Shown: positions 1 through 8,963, counted from the first letter of the stretch. The stretch is DNA of 64,000 bases from Bin55 sp964572845 (GCA_964572845.1 CAZNFX010000001.1:380017-444016), one strand, 5' to 3'. The notes: generated by a model from the sequence alone, not told the origin. Translations and numbers: made by a program.

Positions 1-2
1 CC

Positions 3-488
3 TCTTTATACAAGCTTCCGCTCCTGTTCGTCTGTGAGAACAACGGCTATGGAGAATACACGCCACAAGAGTCCCACCAAGCGATATTAGATGTGGCGGA
101 TCGAGCAAGCGGGTACGGAATGCCCGGTGTTGTCGTCGACGGTATGGACGCCATTGCCGTTTACGAGTCCACACACGCTGCAATATCACGCGCAAAGAGT
201 GGTGATGGTCCCACCCTACTCGAGTGCAAGACCTATAGATTCTTCGATCATGTTGGCGTCAGAGGCATGGGGTTGTCGTATCGGTCGGACGAAGAACTGG
301 AAGAATGGCAGAAGCGCGACCCGATCCACATGTATGAAGCGCGACTGCAGGAGCTTGGTCTATTGAGTCCCGATCAAGCATCGGCTGTGCATGAGGAAAT
401 CATCGACGACGTGAGGAAGGGAATCGAATTTGCCGAGTCAAGTCCCATGCCGGATCCCAATACGTTATTGGAGGATGTCTACGCGTAG
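3..488 (+). CDS. 2-oxoacid/acetoin dehydrogenase E1 alpha subunit, C-terminal part (5' end outside window)
   Basis: The frame is open to the left edge, so only the last ~161 residues are present. The visible part carries the segment CENNGYGEYT, typical of the cofactor-binding half of thiamine-diphosphate E1 alpha subunits, followed by a GVVVDGMDA strand and a helical tail ending in EDVYA. E1 alpha pairs with E1 beta to decarboxylate a 2-oxo acid (or cleave acetoin) and load the acyl group onto the lipoyl arm of E2. The next genes are E1 beta, an AcoX-like protein and E2, so this is the first visible gene of an acoABXC-like operon. The substrate cannot be read from this fragment; acetoin is favoured because of AcoX. 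Confidence 0.9.
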   Translation, partial: SLYKLPLLFVCENNGYGEYTPQESHQAILDVADRASGYGMPGVVVDGMDAIAVYESTHAAISRAKSGDGPTLLECKTYRFFDHVGVRGMGLSYRSDEELEEWQKRDPIHMYEARLQELGLLSPDQASAVHEEIIDDVRKGIEFAESSPMPDPNTLLEDVYA

Positions 489-518
489 CCTCATTCAACT
501 CTCAACTGGAAATCTATC

Positions 519-1517
519 TTGACAACGACTGCTGAAGCGCCAACTCGGGAAACGACATACATTGCCGCTGTGGCTGAGGCCGTTCGGTCAATTCTTATAG
601 AACAAGATGATGCGTTCGTCGCCGGTGAAGACGTTGCCGGAGCAGGCGGAGTCTTTGGTTCGTTCCGCGGACTGCTCGACGAATTCGGCGAGCGCAGGGT
701 TGTAGACACTCCCATATCCGAGGAGGGAATTGTTGGGTTGGGCGTTGGATCAGCCGCCACCGGACTTCGTCCGATCATCGACATCATGTTCATGGACTTC
801 ATGGGGGAGTGCATGGATGAAATAGCCAATCAAATGGCGAAGATGAGGTACATGTTTGGTGGCTCGGCAAGTCTTCCCGTTACCGTCCTGACAATGTCGG
901 GCGGTGGAATCAACATGGCTGCTCAGCACTCGCAAAGCCTGGAGGCCTGGATTTGCCATTTGCCCGGGTTAAAGGTAGTCGCACCTTCTACACCTTACGA
1001 CACGAAGGGGTTGATCATTTCGGCGGCGAGAGACAACAACCCCGTGTTCGTCGTGATGAACAAGCTCTCTCTGCGCAATCGGGGTCCGGTACCCGAAGAG
1101 CCCTACGAGATCCCGATTGGCAGCGCTAAGGTCGTCAGGGAGGGCGCCGACGTTTCGGTAATCACCTACAGTCGAATGGTTGGCGAGGCTGAAAAGGCAG
1201 CCGAAACCTTGGCCAGTGAAGACATTAGCGTTGAAGTCATCGATCTCAGGTCGCTTCAACCACTCGATACCGAAGCGATCCTTGCATCGGTACGGAAGAC
1301 CAACAGAGCGGCCGTAGTGCACGAAGCTGTGCGTTTCGGTGGACTTGGCGGCGAAATCGCCTCTCAGATACAGGAGCACGCATTCGACTACCTCGACGCT
1401 CCAGTGTCCCGAGTCGGTGCACCTTTTTCTCCGGTTCCGTTTAGTCCAGTGCTTGAACAAGCCTATCTCCCAAACGCAGACAAGATTGTCATTGAAATAC
1501 GCCAAATGCTTGGTTGA
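519..1517 (+). CDS. 2-oxoacid/acetoin dehydrogenase E1 beta subunit
   Basis: A 332-residue protein of normal E1 beta length. The N-terminal pyrimidine-binding domain shows GEDVAGAGGVFG (about residues 28-39) and DTPISEEGIVGLGVG, the standard E1 beta signatures; the C-terminal transketolase-like domain has EVIDLRSLQPLD and VVHEAV. The start is TTG at 519, because no in-frame ATG precedes the conserved N-terminus; the ribosome-binding site is weak. It lies 30 nt after the E1 alpha stop and 9 nt before the AcoX-like gene, so co-transcription is expected. With E1 alpha it forms the thiamine-diphosphate decarboxylase of a cytoplasmic dehydrogenase complex. Acetoin, pyruvate or a branched-chain oxoacid are all possible substrates. 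Confidence 0.93.
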   Translation: MTTTAEAPTRETTYIAAVAEAVRSILIEQDDAFVAGEDVAGAGGVFGSFRGLLDEFGERRVVDTPISEEGIVGLGVGSAATGLRPIIDIMFMDFMGECMDEIANQMAKMRYMFGGSASLPVTVLTMSGGGINMAAQHSQSLEAWICHLPGLKVVAPSTPYDTKGLIISAARDNNPVFVVMNKLSLRNRGPVPEEPYEIPIGSAKVVREGADVSVITYSRMVGEAEKAAETLASEDISVEVIDLRSLQPLDTEAILASVRKTNRAAVVHEAVRFGGLGGEIASQIQEHAFDYLDAPVSRVGAPFSPVPFSPVLEQAYLPNADKIVIEIRQMLG

Positions 1518-1526
1518 GGACAGAGA

Positions 1527-2510
1527 TTGCATATTGGGATCATTGCTAATCCCAATGCGGGAAAGGACATCCGTCGATTAGCAGCCGAGGCCTCGGTCAA
1601 CACCACGCTAGAAAAGGTCGCTGTTGTGCGCCGATTCCTTGCTGCATTGCGTGCGACAGGATGTCACGACATTCACTATCTTGAAGATTCTGGTCGCATA
1701 GTGAGGTCGGCATTGAAGTCGCTTGGAATAGTGGGACATCGACTTGACGTGCAAGCCGAAGGCAAGCCTACCGACTCCGAGCAAGCGGCGAGAGAACTGC
1801 GTGGCGCGAATCTTGTCGTCTCCTTAGGAGGCGATGGTACAAACCGCGCCGTCATCAAAGGTTGGAGAGAGGCACCGCTGATCGCCTTGAGCACTGGTAC
1901 GAACAATGCGTTTGCAAATATGACCGATGCAACCTCAGCTGGATTTGCGGCGGGCTATATAGCAAGGCAAAGCTTGAGCGAGGAGAAAATTTCAACAAAA
2001 AGCAAACTCGTGCACATTTCTTTCGACGACAATCGAAAAAACACTTTGGCTCTCGTCGACGTTGTGGGTACTCGTGACAGATTCATCGGTGCCCGGGCTA
2101 TAGTCGATCCAAAGCAATACGCCTTTGCAGTAGTAGCTCAGGCAGACGCAGCCAAAATCGGCATGGCGAGTGTAGCCGGGTCCTGCATGCATGTTGGTTC
2201 AGAGCACGAATTCGGAGCTGCAATGACGTTCAATAGCGAATCGTCAACATGTAGAACCGTTAGGGCAGCAATTGCCCCCGGACTCGTTCGAGACATCAGA
2301 ATCAGCACCTCTGAAAAACTACCCTTAAACAAGAGCAAAACGTTTATCGGGCCACTTGTCTTGGCATTCGACGGCGAAAGAGAGGAATACTTGAAGGAAA
2401 ATCAAACTGTGAAGTGCGTTGTCAGGCGAGATGGTCCTAGGCTGTTTGACGTCAGCGCAACCTTGAGGGAGGCGTCTAGACTCCAAATGTTTTATGTGGC
2501 AGAGCCTTGA
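1527..2510 (+). CDS. acoX: AcoX-type ATP-NAD-kinase-fold protein
   Basis: A 327-residue protein with the NAD/diacylglycerol-kinase fold: an N-terminal IGIIANPNAGKD strand-loop, GGDGTNR at residues 101-107, and STGTNNAF near 122-129. AcoX proteins of this fold are encoded inside acetoin dehydrogenase operons; their reaction is not well established. The TTG start at 1527 is supported by a GAGGA Shine-Dalgarno at 1516-1520 that overlaps the E1 beta TGA stop, giving a 6-nt spacer. Its position between E1 beta and E2 matches aco clusters and is the main reason to favour acetoin over pyruvate. A generic NAD kinase is less likely because of that context. Confidence 0.8.
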   Translation: MHIGIIANPNAGKDIRRLAAEASVNTTLEKVAVVRRFLAALRATGCHDIHYLEDSGRIVRSALKSLGIVGHRLDVQAEGKPTDSEQAARELRGANLVVSLGGDGTNRAVIKGWREAPLIALSTGTNNAFANMTDATSAGFAAGYIARQSLSEEKISTKSKLVHISFDDNRKNTLALVDVVGTRDRFIGARAIVDPKQYAFAVVAQADAAKIGMASVAGSCMHVGSEHEFGAAMTFNSESSTCRTVRAAIAPGLVRDIRISTSEKLPLNKSKTFIGPLVLAFDGEREEYLKENQTVKCVVRRDGPRLFDVSATLREASRLQMFYVAEP

Positions 2511-2520
2511 GGAAATACCA

Positions 2521-3747
2521 GTGCCTAAAGAAATCTACTTGGTAAAGGTCGGCATGACAATGACGGAAGGTACCGTTGATGAATGGTACGTTCCCAATGG
2601 CGACCATGTTGACGACGGAGCAGAACTCTATCGTCTCGAAACCGAAAAAGTCAATATGGACGTGGAGGCAGAGGCAAGTGGGACGGTCAAGCACGTTGTT
2701 CCAGCCGGAACGACCATGCAGCCTGGCGATGTCATTGGATGGATATACGCGAAGGAAGAATCGATTCCTGATCAATTGCCTACGGGCACGTCAAATCCGA
2801 ACATGGGGCTTGTTGAAGCACAAGACAGCCAGCAACAATCTTCCGCGACCTCAGAACAACGAATGCAAACGGGCAAGGAAGAATTGCAGCAAACCGGCGA
2901 ACAGAAACCAGTTCGTGTCGCTTCGTCGCCTGCAGCTCGACGACTTGCTCAACAGAGAGGAATCGACCTCTCAAAGGTCATAGGTACGGGGCCACGAGGA
3001 CGCATAACGCTTGAAGATGTTGAATCCTTGGAGACACCTAGCGGTCAACCAACTTCAGAAAACCTGGTCCCCTTGACAGGACTGCGGAGGGTCATTGCCC
3101 GCCGCATGACTTCCAGCTTGGACGGCTCTGCCCAGCTCACAATGAACATGCGCGTTGAAATGGATAAATGCATTGCGCTCCGAACCGATCTTAATGAACG
3201 CTGGCTCGATGACAACGTCCGCGTTGCCTTCACTGACTTGATAGTGGTCGCTACTGCGAAGGCCCTGCTCGACCAGCCCAACCTGAACGCCTACATTCAT
3301 GACGAACAATTGCAGATGCATGAACAAGTGAATATGGGAATTGCTGTAGCAATGCCCGAGGGTCTCATTGTTCCTGTAATTCAAGATGTGAATCGAAAAA
3401 CTCTCAAAGAGATCGCTTCGGAGTCCGCCGATTTGGCAAGTCGTGCACGTGCCGGAAAGTTAAGCCTTCACGACGTTGACGGAGGAACCTTCACCATCTC
3501 TTCGCTTGGCATGTATGGTGTTGACTCGTTCACACCAATTATCAATCCTCCGCAATCCGGCATCTTGGGTGTTGGAGGCATCCAAGATGGTGTCCGGTGG
3601 GAGTCCGAAACCCCTGTCAAAGCTCAACACTTGAATCTATCTTTGACATGGGACCATCGCGTACTTGACGGTGCGCCCGCCGCTGAGTTCTTAACCTCAG
3701 TAAAGGAGTCGTTGGAACACCCTGTCGAATCGACTTTCTCAATTTAG
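2521..3747 (+). CDS. dihydrolipoamide acyltransferase (E2) of the dehydrogenase complex
   Basis: With the GTG start at 2521 the protein has 408 residues. Domains in order: lipoyl domain (about 1-80, lipoyl lysine K43 in ETEKVNM), Gln/Ser-rich linker, peripheral subunit-binding domain (about 132-167, SSPAARRLAQQRGID and GTGPRGRI), and a catalytic domain ending with DHRVLDGA, the HxxxDG motif. A GAGGA Shine-Dalgarno at 2509-2513, overlapping the acoX stop, sits 7 nt before the GTG. An upstream in-frame ATG at 2494 lies inside acoX and lacks such a site. E2 passes the acyl group from its lipoyl arm to CoA. No E3 gene is in the window, so a shared or distant lipoamide dehydrogenase must serve. 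Confidence 0.93.
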   Translation: MPKEIYLVKVGMTMTEGTVDEWYVPNGDHVDDGAELYRLETEKVNMDVEAEASGTVKHVVPAGTTMQPGDVIGWIYAKEESIPDQLPTGTSNPNMGLVEAQDSQQQSSATSEQRMQTGKEELQQTGEQKPVRVASSPAARRLAQQRGIDLSKVIGTGPRGRITLEDVESLETPSGQPTSENLVPLTGLRRVIARRMTSSLDGSAQLTMNMRVEMDKCIALRTDLNERWLDDNVRVAFTDLIVVATAKALLDQPNLNAYIHDEQLQMHEQVNMGIAVAMPEGLIVPVIQDVNRKTLKEIASESADLASRARAGKLSLHDVDGGTFTISSLGMYGVDSFTPIINPPQSGILGVGGIQDGVRWESETPVKAQHLNLSLTWDHRVLDGAPAAEFLTSVKESLEHPVESTFSI

Positions 3748-4022
3748 AATTCACAAGTACTTCGTTTCAATACAAACGAGAGGGACGTCTAACTCTGCCA
3801 AAACCTGAAACCACTCCCTTGTTGTAGTAAATTTCTTCGGGCCACACAGTCTCAATTGACAAAGTCCCGGTGGATGGCTCGTGGGTCGAGAATTTCATGA
3901 TCTTGTGCAATTGTTTCGCGCTGTCTTCGAACCCTGCTCCAAATCCTGTGTCACCCTGGGGCGTTGCCAGCAACGTGGAGAATTCGTGCAGGTACTGCTG
4001 AGAGCAAAAATGTCGCACTTGC

Positions 4023-4052
4023 TTGACACAGCGCAGTTTCTTAAAGTACAAT
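4023..4052 (+). promoter_or_regulatory. sigma-70-type promoter of feoAB
   Basis: TTGACA at 4023-4028 and TACAAT at 4047-4052 are separated by 18 nt. The -35 box matches consensus perfectly and the -10 box in five of six positions. The expected transcription start (about 4058-4060) falls at the left edge of the Fur-like palindrome, and the feoA ATG follows at 4093. Confidence 0.7.
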
Positions 4053-4057
4053 CTAAA

Positions 4058-4072
4058 TAAGAATAATTCTCA
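4058..4072 (+). promoter_or_regulatory. Fur box overlapping the feoAB transcription start
   Basis: TAAGAATAATTCTCA is a 7-1-7 inverted repeat differing by one base from a perfect TGAGAAT-N-ATTCTCA palindrome, the classic Fur target. A further half-site, ATTCTCA, lies at 4078-4084. The position directly downstream of the -10 box fits iron-dependent repression of the ferrous-iron transporter. The sequence match is direct; Fur binding is inferred. Confidence 0.75.
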
Positions 4073-4092
4073 CTACGATTCTCACTTGCAAA

Positions 4093-4326
4093 ATGAAGTC
4101 GCTCCACGAACTTGGATCCGGGCAAACCGCAACAATACTAGGCTACACCCACGATAGCGAACACACAAAACGGCTACGTAGTTTAGGACTTGTTCCAGGA
4201 ACAACAATTACGGTGCAACGGGTAGCGCCATTTGGCGATCCGCTTCAAGTTACGTTCAGAGGCTACAGCCTGGGTTTGCGGCGAACCGAGGTTGACTGCA
4301 TCACCGTGAGGCCTCATGCAGGCTAA
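4093..4326 (+). CDS. feoA: ferrous iron transport protein A
   Basis: A 77-residue single SH3-like FeoA domain, the usual length. It opens MKSLHELGSGQTA and contains RLRSLGLVPGTTITV followed by the basic/hydrophobic strand pattern of FeoA. FeoA is a small cytoplasmic partner needed for FeoB-mediated Fe(II) uptake. Its TAA stop (4324-4326) abuts the feoB ATG at 4327, so the two are translationally coupled. Expression should be iron-repressed through the Fur box 21 nt upstream of the start. No feoC follows feoB. Confidence 0.95.
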   Translation: MKSLHELGSGQTATILGYTHDSEHTKRLRSLGLVPGTTITVQRVAPFGDPLQVTFRGYSLGLRRTEVDCITVRPHAG

Positions 4327-6420
4327 ATGACCACCCTTGCATTGGTGGGCAATCCAAACTGCGGTAAGTCCACGCTCTTCAATGCATTAACCAAGAGCCA
4401 CCAAAGCATCGGCAATTGGCCAGGCGTTACTGTCGAGCGAACCTCGGGATGGTTCAATTATCAAGACGAGCGCATTGAAGTCGTCGATCTTCCCGGTCTC
4501 TACGACCTAGAGCCTCCATCTGCTGGTTCTGGATTGGATGAACGGCTGGTTCGCGAGTTTATCCAACAGCGAAAGGCCGACATTTATGTAAACGTCGTCG
4601 ATGCAGCAAGCTTGAATCGAGGACTTTTTCTGACGACGCAACTGCGAGAACTCAACATACCCGTTATCGTGGTTCTTACCATGATGGATGTTGCCCGTCG
4701 CAACCAAACACAGATTGACGTCAAGTACCTGAGTGAAACGTTAGGTTGTCCGGTAATTCCAGTCACTGCAAAGCGAAACAAGGGAATTGCCGAGGTCTGT
4801 GGTGCTCTCTCGACAGCTCAAGAATCCCCATCAGTGATCCATGGCTCCGACGACAAACGCTACGAATTCGTGGATCGTGTCGTGTCCCACGCTATTTCTC
4901 AATCCGAAGAAAAGCCACTCCTCTCGGACTACGTTGATCGGCTCGTTTTGCACCGAGTCTTGGCGTTTCCGATCTTCTTGTGCGTCATGTATTTGATGTT
5001 CTTCCTGTCGATAAACGTCGGATCGGCCTTTATTGATCTGTTTGATCTGCTTGGAAGTGCACTCTTCGTGGAGGGACCCCGACAGATATTGACGGCAATT
5101 AATACGCCCTCATGGCTGACAGCATTTGTTTGCGATGGTGTTGGTGGTGGCGTGCAACTCGTCGCAACGTTCATTCCGGTCATAGGCGCTTTGTTCCTGT
5201 TCTTAACCATACTTGAAGACAGTGGCTACATGGGACGCATCGCGTTCATTCTTGACAAACCCATGCACAAGCTTGGACTTCCAGGAAAAGCTTTCGTACC
5301 TCTCATTGTTGGATTCGGATGCAATGTTCCGTCTGTAATGGGTGTTAGAAATCTCGACAATCGACCCGATCGAATCTTGACGACGATTATGGCGCCCTTC
5401 ATGTCATGCGGCGCGCGCCTCACCGTCTACGCATTGTTTGCAGCAGCGTTCTTCCCAACCAATGGCCAGAACGTCGTTTTTGCGCTGTATCTTCTGGGAA
5501 TAGCCGTGGCTCTCGGTTCTGCGTGGATTGTTCGAAAGCATCTTGTACCTCACACGTCTCAATCGTTTGCTCATGAACTACCTAGGTACCACCTCCCTAC
5601 GCTACGTGGATTGCTTACTCATACCTGGCATCGTCTGAAGGGATTTGTGTTGCGTGCAGGAAAAGCTATCGTGCTAGTCGTAATAGTCTTGAACATGGTT
5701 AGCACGATAGGCACTGACGGATCAATTGGCAACGAAAACAAGGAAAACTCGGTTCTGTCTGCTATTGGCCGAACGATCACCCCAATCTTCCAGCCAATGG
5801 GGATAGATGAGGAGAATTGGCCCGCAACAGTAGGCATATTCACTGGAATGTTCGCCAAGGAAGTTGTGGTTGGAACTTTGGACACGCTCTACACAGCGGA
5901 TTCCGAGGATCAGCAGGAGTTCGACTTTACAGAGACTGTGGTTTCGGCATTTACGTCTGTACCGGCCAATCTTTCCGAACTAGGTGGATCAATTGTCGAT
6001 CCCCTAGGTTTGAATATCGATGACACGTCGGATGTCGAGGGCGCGGCGACGTCCAACCAAGTGGAAGTGAATACGATCATGGCTATGCAAGCTCTGTTTC
6101 ATGGGCAACTTGGCGCTTTCAGCTACTTGGTATTTGTTCTTCTCTACATGCCCTGCGTAGCAACAATCGGAGTGATCTATAAGGAACTAGGAGCCTTTTG
6201 GGCTACATTCAGCACAGCTTGGAGTCTTGTCATAGCCTATTCGGCGGCAGTAACTTGCTATCAGGTGGGCATGCTAGGTGCACAGCCCATCCAATCGTTG
6301 ATCACGTTGGGGATTACTTTGCTCGCAACTTGCGTGGTCTTCGCATTGCTTATCCTGTGGGGTCGCCGAGGTGCCCCTAAGGAAGATCGACTGATTCGTG
6401 TTTCGCAGGTGCCTTCCTAA
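4327..6420 (+). CDS. feoB: ferrous iron transporter FeoB (GTPase-coupled permease)
   Basis: A 697-residue protein. The N-terminal G domain has G1 GNPNCGKST (residues 8-16) and G3 DLPG (54-57); the G4 position reads TMMD (118-121) where NxxD is usual. The membrane part contains both Gate motifs, GFGCNVPSVMG and PFMSCGARLTVYALF, each with the conserved cysteine, and roughly ten hydrophobic segments. It moves Fe(II) across the inner membrane. It is somewhat shorter than the ~770-residue E. coli protein and lacks a Cys-rich C-terminal tail. It is cotranscribed with feoA. Confidence 0.97.
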   Translation: MTTLALVGNPNCGKSTLFNALTKSHQSIGNWPGVTVERTSGWFNYQDERIEVVDLPGLYDLEPPSAGSGLDERLVREFIQQRKADIYVNVVDAASLNRGLFLTTQLRELNIPVIVVLTMMDVARRNQTQIDVKYLSETLGCPVIPVTAKRNKGIAEVCGALSTAQESPSVIHGSDDKRYEFVDRVVSHAISQSEEKPLLSDYVDRLVLHRVLAFPIFLCVMYLMFFLSINVGSAFIDLFDLLGSALFVEGPRQILTAINTPSWLTAFVCDGVGGGVQLVATFIPVIGALFLFLTILEDSGYMGRIAFILDKPMHKLGLPGKAFVPLIVGFGCNVPSVMGVRNLDNRPDRILTTIMAPFMSCGARLTVYALFAAAFFPTNGQNVVFALYLLGIAVALGSAWIVRKHLVPHTSQSFAHELPRYHLPTLRGLLTHTWHRLKGFVLRAGKAIVLVVIVLNMVSTIGTDGSIGNENKENSVLSAIGRTITPIFQPMGIDEENWPATVGIFTGMFAKEVVVGTLDTLYTADSEDQQEFDFTETVVSAFTSVPANLSELGGSIVDPLGLNIDDTSDVEGAATSNQVEVNTIMAMQALFHGQLGAFSYLVFVLLYMPCVATIGVIYKELGAFWATFSTAWSLVIAYSAAVTCYQVGMLGAQPIQSLITLGITLLATCVVFALLILWGRRGAPKEDRLIRVSQVPS

Positions 6421-6433
6421 GGTAGTTCGGTCT

Positions 6434-6468
6434 CTTGCTGGTCAGTAACACGTTAGTGTGACTGCAAG
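6434..6468. terminator. hairpin between convergent feoB and ankyrin gene
   Basis: CAGTAACAC (6443-6451), loop GTTA, then GTGTGACTG (6456-6464) form a stem of eight pairs with one A-G mismatch; CTTGC (6434-6438) and GCAAG (6464-6468) could extend it. It lies in the 32-bp gap of a convergent gene pair and overlaps the ankyrin stop codon, a position expected for a bidirectional terminator. There is no strong T-run. Confidence 0.35.
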
Positions 6469-7547
6469 AACTCTGACGCAGCAAGCTTGTTGTTTGCCTT
6501 CGCCAAGTCCAATGGCGTGTTGCCCTCGTTGTCAGTAGAACTTGGATCCGCTCCGTGCATTAGGAGCATTTGCAGAATATCTATCCTAAGACCTCGCAGG
6601 GCCGCAATGTGAAGAGCCGTGCGACCTGCAGGATCCTTAGCGTCGACGCTAGCGCCATGATCGAGGAGCCACTCAACCAGCTTTGTCTTTCTATAGCTAA
6701 GCAGTTCCTGCAGGGGCGTGTAACCTCCAAACTTCCAATTCCAGTCGATTCCATATTTGTGCAGAAGCTCAACAATGTCGACGTTTCCCCCATAGGTAGC
6801 CGCAAACGATGAAGGATGCGGAGTCGATCCCTGTTTCAGAAGAAACTCAATCAAATCGACATTCTGTGAATGTGCAACTCCATACCACAATGCGTTGGCA
6901 CGGAATATCTCGCCGGCGTCTGGAATTTCCTGCATGGCGTCGATAGCAATGCCGTGATCCAGAAGCGTTTTCGCGCATGCTATGGATCTGCAAGACCCGT
7001 GCTCTCGCCACATGCCTGACAGGCAGACGAAGTGCAGCGGAGTCCGGCCATGGCGGTCGCTCAGTTCATCAAGCCTTGCGCCTTTCAAGAAGCTTGTTAG
7101 GGAATCAAGATCATTCAATGCGGCAGCGGCAAAAATGTCAATCGCTCCATTGTGAGCGCTCAGCACATCAATGAACCCAAGATGGGGACCGACCGTCGCA
7201 TATACGATGGGCGCAGCGTCCAGAGGTCCAGCAGGAACGCTAGCTAGCGCACCGCGGCTCAGCAGCAACTTTATTGACTCAATGTGCCGCTCATGCCTAG
7301 GAATCGTCTTGTGGTATTGCGCAATTCGCGTTAGGGGCGTGTGACGCGATGCCGTGCCGGCCTTCTGGTTGGGGTCGGCCCCAGCATCAAGTAGCAATTC
7401 GATGCTGCCTACGTTGCCATGAAACGCAGCATCGCAAAGTGGCTTCCAATGTGCTGCAACGGATGGATTGTCCGCTAGCTCGGTCTTTACCTGAGAAATG
7501 TCGTTGCGCGCTATAGCGTCACAAATCTTCTTGTAGCCGCGCTTCAC
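6453..7547 (-). CDS. ankyrin repeat protein
   Basis: A 364-residue protein built from consecutive ankyrin repeats. Clear repeat cores are CDAAFHGNVGSIELLLDAGADPN, GRTPLHFVCLSG, NVDLIEFLLKQG, GRTALHIAALRG and GNTPLDLAKANN (with the TPLH/TALH turns). There is no signal peptide or membrane segment, so it is probably a cytoplasmic protein-interaction scaffold. The start is GTG. A second ankyrin protein of similar size lies at 30745-31794. The partner is unknown; it stands upstream of a DUF418 gene on the same strand. Confidence 0.85.
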   Translation of the reverse strand: MKRGYKKICDAIARNDISQVKTELADNPSVAAHWKPLCDAAFHGNVGSIELLLDAGADPNQKAGTASRHTPLTRIAQYHKTIPRHERHIESIKLLLSRGALASVPAGPLDAAPIVYATVGPHLGFIDVLSAHNGAIDIFAAAALNDLDSLTSFLKGARLDELSDRHGRTPLHFVCLSGMWREHGSCRSIACAKTLLDHGIAIDAMQEIPDAGEIFRANALWYGVAHSQNVDLIEFLLKQGSTPHPSSFAATYGGNVDIVELLHKYGIDWNWKFGGYTPLQELLSYRKTKLVEWLLDHGASVDAKDPAGRTALHIAALRGLRIDILQMLLMHGADPSSTDNEGNTPLDLAKANNKLAASEFLQSH

Positions 7548-7569
7548 GTCTGCTTAAGCCTGCTAGTCG

Positions 7570-8874
7570 TCAACGCATGGTAATGGTTCGTTGCGCTAGA
7601 CCTGCGTAAGTCAGCTTGCGCCACACCCACTCAAGCGGACCGTACTTGAAATGATTCAACCACAAAGGACTATAGATCAATTGCGTCGCCCAGATGCCCA
7701 GAACGATCAGGTAAAGCTGAGCTAAATCAAACGATCCGAACAGACCGAAGACTACAAACATCGTGTTGCAGATGATTGTCTGCATGACGTAATTGGTGAG
7801 TGCCATGCGTCCGACAGCTGCAAGCCAACGCCTTATCCTTGGCAGTACTCGCAATTTGCAGATCAGCATCACTAATCCAATGTAGCCCAACGCATTAGCT
7901 ATTCGTCCTATATCGTAAGTCCACTCGAAGTACGTGACATAGAACTCAGCTTGTGCGGTATCGTGAATTTCCCACCAGTTGACTAAGTATCCAATACCTA
8001 GACCCAACACGGTCATCAAGAGGTAGAACTTGGTGGAGTGAAAGGCATTCAGAACTTTCAGTTTGAATAAAGCCATCCCGATCATCATTAATGCCAATGC
8101 GTCCCAAAACAACATGAGGATGGTGTTGGGTACCTGAGACTTAAACGAATAGCTGGCGTTCTGCATGAAGGCTGACAGATACCCTCCACCTCGCTTTGCG
8201 ATGGAATCGTTTAATTGATCGGTCGTGGGCGGTTGCATCAGCTCTAGCGCCTCTGCGTCCAACCCTAACCGTGCTGCTCGATCTGGGTCGTCGGCCAGGG
8301 ACTCGAGGAAGCCAATTCCGGCAGAAAATGCCAACCTAACAAGGCAAAGGACTAGCAAGATCGCTCCTGAAGTCAGCAGAAGCCTTCGTGGAGTCCAATC
8401 GCGTGCAAAGTAGAGCACGAGCCCTACCAACCCATAGTGGAACAGTATGTCGCCAAACCACAACAGCAGGTACGCATCGATCAATCCAAATGCAATCAAC
8501 CACAACGTTCGCCGATAGTAGATTCGTTTGGAATACTGTGCCCTGTCGCTGTCTAGCATCCGTGAAGTGAATATGACAATGCCCGCGCCGAACAACATTG
8601 AAAAAATGGCCCGTTGAGAGCCCTCAAAGGCGACGAACGCGATAAAGTACGTGACTAGATTTGCTTGCCCCTCGCCAATAAAGGCTATCGGGCTCTCTGC
8701 TAGTTCTGCGGGAAGCCCAAAGAGGAAAACATTGATGGTCAGAATTCCGAGCACGGCGACGCCACGCACGACATCAATCGAGTCGATGCGTTCACGCGTA
8801 TCAACCGGTCCAAGCTCACTCTGAACACCCGGTAATTCCGAGCCTGCAGCAGCGTTCACGTCAGAAGCGTTCAT
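7570..8874 (-). CDS. DUF418 (YeiB-like) multi-pass membrane protein
   Basis: 434 residues from the ATG at 8874, which has GGGGAAGA just upstream; an in-frame start at 8919 would add 15 residues. The N-terminal segment RIDSIDVVRGVAVLGILTIN is the hallmark of the DUF418/YeiB family, and the rest shows about ten hydrophobic helices. The C-terminal third, with YGPLEWVWRKLTY, matches the DUF418 domain proper. The function of the family is not settled; acyl-transfer-like or transport roles have been suggested for relatives. It lies between an ankyrin gene and a PhyH gene, all on the minus strand. Confidence 0.88.
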   Translation of the reverse strand: MNASDVNAAAGSELPGVQSELGPVDTRERIDSIDVVRGVAVLGILTINVFLFGLPAELAESPIAFIGEGQANLVTYFIAFVAFEGSQRAIFSMLFGAGIVIFTSRMLDSDRAQYSKRIYYRRTLWLIAFGLIDAYLLLWFGDILFHYGLVGLVLYFARDWTPRRLLLTSGAILLVLCLVRLAFSAGIGFLESLADDPDRAARLGLDAEALELMQPPTTDQLNDSIAKRGGGYLSAFMQNASYSFKSQVPNTILMLFWDALALMMIGMALFKLKVLNAFHSTKFYLLMTVLGLGIGYLVNWWEIHDTAQAEFYVTYFEWTYDIGRIANALGYIGLVMLICKLRVLPRIRRWLAAVGRMALTNYVMQTIICNTMFVVFGLFGSFDLAQLYLIVLGIWATQLIYSPLWLNHFKYGPLEWVWRKLTYAGLAQRTITMR

Positions 8875-8963
8875 CCATTCTTCCCCTATCCCAATGGCCT
8901 GGATCGTAACGACACCCAAAAGACCGCTCGTAGCTCACGACTGTGCAGTCTAGCCAAGAGCGT

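Larger units (their letters stand above)
3748..4092 (+). other. intergenic region between the dehydrogenase operon and feoAB
   Basis: 345 bases without a convincing gene. The right end holds the feo promoter and Fur box. Near the left end TCGTTT (3762-3767) and AAACGA (3774-3779) form a short hairpin just after the E2 stop; it has no T-run, so termination is doubtful. A 94-codon minus-strand frame (3767-4051) is open but has no recognisable motif, no evident ribosome-binding site, and starts inside the feo promoter. Confidence 0.6.

Noticed and set aside
3767..4051. 94-codon minus-strand frame upstream of feoA
   Set aside because: No motif or ribosome-binding site seen, and its start lies within the feo promoter.
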